64,000 nucleotides of DNA, taken from Halobacillus_B sp963739045. Its GTDB lineage: Bacteria > Bacillota > Bacilli > Bacillales > Halobacillaceae. The stretch lies in contig CAVTYY010000005.1 of NCBI GenBank assembly GCA_963739045.1, positions 558,001 to 622,000 of the forward strand, read 5' to 3'. Under the pieces are notes generated by a model that searched no databases, was not told the origin of the DNA, and saw only the letters and a program-made list of their open reading frames with translations. The position numbers were made by a program, and so were the translations under genes. This document shows positions 62,764 to 64,000 of this stretch, piece after piece. How positions within the stretch are numbered: the first letter of the stretch is position 1; every line of letters starts with the position of its first letter.

Positions 62764-63318
62764 ATGACAGAAAAAGAAAAAATGCTTGCCGGTGAGCTTT
62801 ATCGCTCCTGGGATGAAGAACTTGTTCTTGAAAGACTGAGGGCTAGGCAAATGGTTTATTTGTTAAACCAAACGAAAGAAACAGAGGGACATTATCGTGA
62901 ACAGCTCATACGTGATTTATTTGGGACTGCAGGAGAGAAGTTCAGCCTTGAAACGCCGTTCCATTGTGATTATGGATATAATATTCATGTAGGGGAAGAT
63001 TTCTATGCCAATTTTAATTGTGTCTTTTTAGATGTATGTGAAATTCGTATAGGAAACCGTGCTTTATTAGGACCAAATGTTCAATTGTACACAGCCACTC
63101 ATCCGTTGAATAGAGAACAGAGGGCTAGTGGATTGGAATCAGGAAAACCAATCCTTATCGGACACGATGTCTGGATAGGGGGAGGGGCAATCATTAACCC
63201 AGGTATAACGATCGGCGACAATGTAGTGATTGCTTCTGGAGCCGTTGTAACAAAGGATCTGCCCGACAATGTTTTTGCAGGAGGAAACCCTGCCAGAATT
63301 ATTCGGGAAGTCGATTAG
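62764..63318 (+). CDS. maa: Maltose/galactoside O-acetyltransferase
   Basis: The 184-residue left-handed beta-helix protein has a Mac N-terminal domain (EKEKMLAGELYRSWDEELVL) and hexapeptide repeats. Its active-site region is NFNCVFLDVCEIRIGNRALL, PNVQLYTATHPLNREQR (catalytic His in ATHPL) and IGHDVWIGGGAIINPGITIG. It transfers acetyl from acetyl-CoA to sugars. The length equals B. subtilis Maa (184). The gene is monocistronic. Confidence 0.93.
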   Translation: MTEKEKMLAGELYRSWDEELVLERLRARQMVYLLNQTKETEGHYREQLIRDLFGTAGEKFSLETPFHCDYGYNIHVGEDFYANFNCVFLDVCEIRIGNRALLGPNVQLYTATHPLNREQRASGLESGKPILIGHDVWIGGGAIINPGITIGDNVVIASGAVVTKDLPDNVFAGGNPARIIREVD

Positions 63319-63414
63319 CCTTCTGGACTGGCGGGAGCAGCTTTTTTTCGTTATTATACTAAGGGGTACCTGCATATAAGTAAATGATATAAAGAAAAGA
63401 AAGGATTTTGTTTG

Positions 63415-64000
63415 ATGATAAAACGTAAAAGCAATAGAGAAATCGAATTAATGCATGAAGCAGGAAAACTGCTTGCGAGTGTTCATAAAGAGTTGAAAAC
63501 TTTTATTAAGCCAGGAATAACTACCATGGAAATCGAGAATTTCGTGGAACGATATTTGGCTGAACGAGGAGCCACTGGTGAACAGAAGGGCTATCAAGGG
63601 TACGAATACACGACCTGCGCTTCAATTAATGATGAAATCTGTCATGGCTTCCCCCGCAAAGAAAAATTAGAAAACGGGGATATTGTAACCGTGGATATGG
63701 TTGTAAATCTTAATGGAGCTCTGGCGGATTCCGCTTGGACGCATGCGGTAGGTACGGTAAGTGAAGAAGCTCAAAAACTCATGGACGTCACTAAAACTTC
63801 TTTATATAAAGGGATTGAACAGGCGATACCTGGCAACAGGATTGGTGACATCGGTCATGCCATTCAGGAGTATGCAGAGGGAGAAGGGTATTCTGTAGTT
63901 CGTGACTTTACTGGACACGGAATCGGGGAATCCATTCATGAAGATCCTTACATTCCTCACTTTGGAGCGGCAGGCAAGGGGGCGCGTTTGAAAGAGGGGA
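63415..64000 (+). CDS. map: Type I methionine aminopeptidase, 3'-truncated by the window
   Basis: The frame is open to the window end (about 195 residues present of about 250). It starts MIKRKSNREIELMHEAGKLL. The substrate and metal signatures visible are CHGFPRKEKLENGDIVTVDM (Asp ligand), LADSAWTHAVGTVSEEA (Asp ligand) and DFTGHGIGESIHEDPYIPHF (His ligand). It removes the initiator Met from nascent proteins with two metal ions. It is not next to secY/adk as the essential map usually is, so it may be the second MAP that many Bacilli carry. A weak AAAGGA precedes the ATG; the TTG at 63412 could also serve. Confidence 0.93.
   Translation, partial: MIKRKSNREIELMHEAGKLLASVHKELKTFIKPGITTMEIENFVERYLAERGATGEQKGYQGYEYTTCASINDEICHGFPRKEKLENGDIVTVDMVVNLNGALADSAWTHAVGTVSEEAQKLMDVTKTSLYKGIEQAIPGNRIGDIGHAIQEYAEGEGYSVVRDFTGHGIGESIHEDPYIPHFGAAGKGARLKEG

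Noticed and set aside
1..64000. tRNA, rRNA, riboswitch, prophage, transposase or integrase genes
   Set aside because: I looked for clover-leaf tails, typical aptamer wording and DDE or tyrosine/serine recombinase motifs and saw none.

Overview
This window is chromosomal DNA from a spore-forming, Gram-positive member of the Bacillaceae. It has strong AGGAGG-type ribosome binding sites, frequent TTG and GTG starts, and a gerA-type germination operon. It also has SpoVR, a YhcN-like spore lipoprotein and SigI/RsgI. Local gene order matches Bacillus subtilis: yhcX..yhcY-yhcZ-yhdB, yhgD-yhgE, and yheI-yheH (bmrCD). The dispersed hairpin repeats and the acidic proteins resemble Halobacillus and related halotolerant genera. 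That genus-level placement is inference. I see no rRNA, tRNA, CRISPR array, prophage or transposase.

Layout. 1-10.8 kb holds housekeeping and metabolic genes: a truncated aldehyde dehydrogenase, a MATE pump diverging from a Staphylococcus-type murG, a sugar-phosphate isomerase-like TIM barrel, helD, an aldo/keto reductase and a DUF2268 protease. 10.9-14.6 kb is the gerAA-AB-AC operon on the minus strand, with a SigG-like promoter. 14.8-21.6 kb holds a DUF389 membrane protein, a heterodimeric BmrC/BmrD multidrug ABC exporter behind a 19-residue leader peptide and terminator, and a membrane-anchored serine protease. 22-24 kb is sigI-rsgI; the rsgI tail looks frameshifted. 24.2-34.3 kb holds a TetR regulator, a GNAT-nitrilase fusion, the YhcY/YhcZ two-component pair with a cysteine-bearing GAF sensor, yhdB, a spore lipoprotein and yhgD-yhgE.

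34.4-43.9 kb is one plus-strand catabolic unit: a complete Opp/Dpp-type ABC importer, a DUF1028 Ntn-hydrolase-like protein, a GAF-PucR type activator and an amidohydrolase. Together they suggest sensing, import and hydrolysis of a peptide or amide whose identity is unknown. 44.2-45.7 kb holds a SEFIR-domain protein followed by a small membrane protein. This is the best candidate for an under-described defence-type system. spoVR follows.

47.4-64 kb is a mosaic of short transcription units: several GNATs, an orphan PyrH-like kinase next to D-amino-acid transaminase, ASCH, YczE, a YueD-like SDR, an S66 peptidase with a methyltransferase, an EamA transporter, a SulP transporter, UspA, an ABC-2 exporter, maltose acetyltransferase and a truncated methionine aminopeptidase. 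Intergenic gaps carry two families of hairpin repeat and four nearly identical terminators built on the same AAAACCCGAACC stem.
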